Part shown: one piece after another, positions 63,959-64,000 of the stretch
Layout of the letters: each line of letters begins with the position of its first letter
Position numbering within the stretch: position 1 is the stretch's first letter
Assembly: GCF_022815905.2 (NCBI RefSeq)
Contig: NZ_CP119327.1
Location: 1,488,001-1,552,000, forward strand
Source: Staphylococcus sp. NRL 16/872
Lineage (GTDB): Bacteria > Bacillota > Bacilli > Staphylococcales > Staphylococcaceae
Length of the DNA stretch: 64,000 nucleotides
Direction: 5' to 3'
Notes under the pieces: generated by a model
What the model saw: the letters and a program-made list of their open reading frames with translations, nothing else
Database searches by the model: none
Told to the model about the DNA's origin: nothing
Made by a program: the position numbers and the translations under genes

Positions 63959-64000
63959 CTATCTTAACTGATTTTGTAATTCACTTAATTTTAATAATGC
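63959..64000 (-). CDS. mutS: C-terminal end of DNA mismatch repair protein MutS (partial)
   Basis: The last 13 codons of a gene running out of the window on the minus strand: [13 protein letters not shown] then TAG, matching the usual C-terminal helix of MutS (the A-L-x-K-L-x-E-L-Q pattern). It is followed by AGAGGTG and the mutL start after ten bases, the usual mutS-mutL order. Confidence 0.75.
   Translation of the reverse strand, partial: ALLKLSELQNQLR

Overview
The window is a stretch of low-GC Firmicutes core chromosome and is almost certainly from a Staphylococcus. The gene order (mutS-mutL-glpP-glpF-glpK-glpD, hydrolase-miaA-hfq, gpx, hflX, glnRA, cls, an ABC transporter/two-component block, nuc, lysC, hom-thrC-thrB, katA, rpmG/rpsN, guaC, lexA/sosA, tkt, sbcDC, mscL, BCCT transporter, acnA, plsY, parEC, alsT, glcT, mprF) is the one I know from S. 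aureus. Protein differences, such as Asp at ParC position 84, point to a coagulase-negative species. I do not assign one. There is no sign of a prophage, insertion sequence, resistance island, CRISPR array, rRNA or tRNA.

Layout. 1-6 kb holds the C-terminally cut mprF, an AI-2E-type exporter, a frameshifted glcT and the alanine/sodium symporter alsT. 6-12 kb holds the topoisomerase IV operon parE-parC with an SOS box, divergent from plsY, then a HesB-like protein and a thioesterase. 12-18 kb holds aconitase, a BCCT osmolyte transporter and mscL. 17.7-27 kb is rich in SOS genes: sbcD-sbcC, sosA and lexA, with ccdC-like, yneF, transketolase and a UPF0291 gene between them. 27-31 kb holds a CAP-domain secreted protein, GMP reductase, zinc-free paralogues of ribosomal proteins S14 and L33 with Zur-type boxes, and catalase with an exact PerR box.

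31-41 kb is amino-acid metabolism (APC permease, hom-thrC-thrB-HAD phosphatase, divergent aspartate kinase) followed by two poorly known proteins, one a membrane-anchored NERD-like nuclease candidate. 41-49 kb holds membrane-anchored thermonuclease, two small proteins, an ABC exporter with a DesKR-like two-component system, cardiolipin synthase and a threonine-aldolase-like enzyme. 49-58 kb holds glnR-glnA, a PLP lyase-like gene with hflX, a glutathione peroxidase, and the hydrolase-miaA-hfq operon. 56-64 kb is the glycerol regulon: glpP lies directly behind mutL, and glpF and glpD each carry a leader terminator suited to GlpP antitermination.

I found no clear undescribed multi-gene system. 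The best leads are regulatory: a glcT split by one base so that a free RNA-binding domain would be made, a probable ATT start codon for the CAP-domain protein, a terminator-like hairpin next to a perfect palindrome in the lysC leader, a palindrome upstream of the ABC/two-component operon, and the linked SOS boxes. Many starts below were moved from the longest open frame to the codon with a properly spaced Shine-Dalgarno (SD) sequence. Promoter and operator calls were made by eye.
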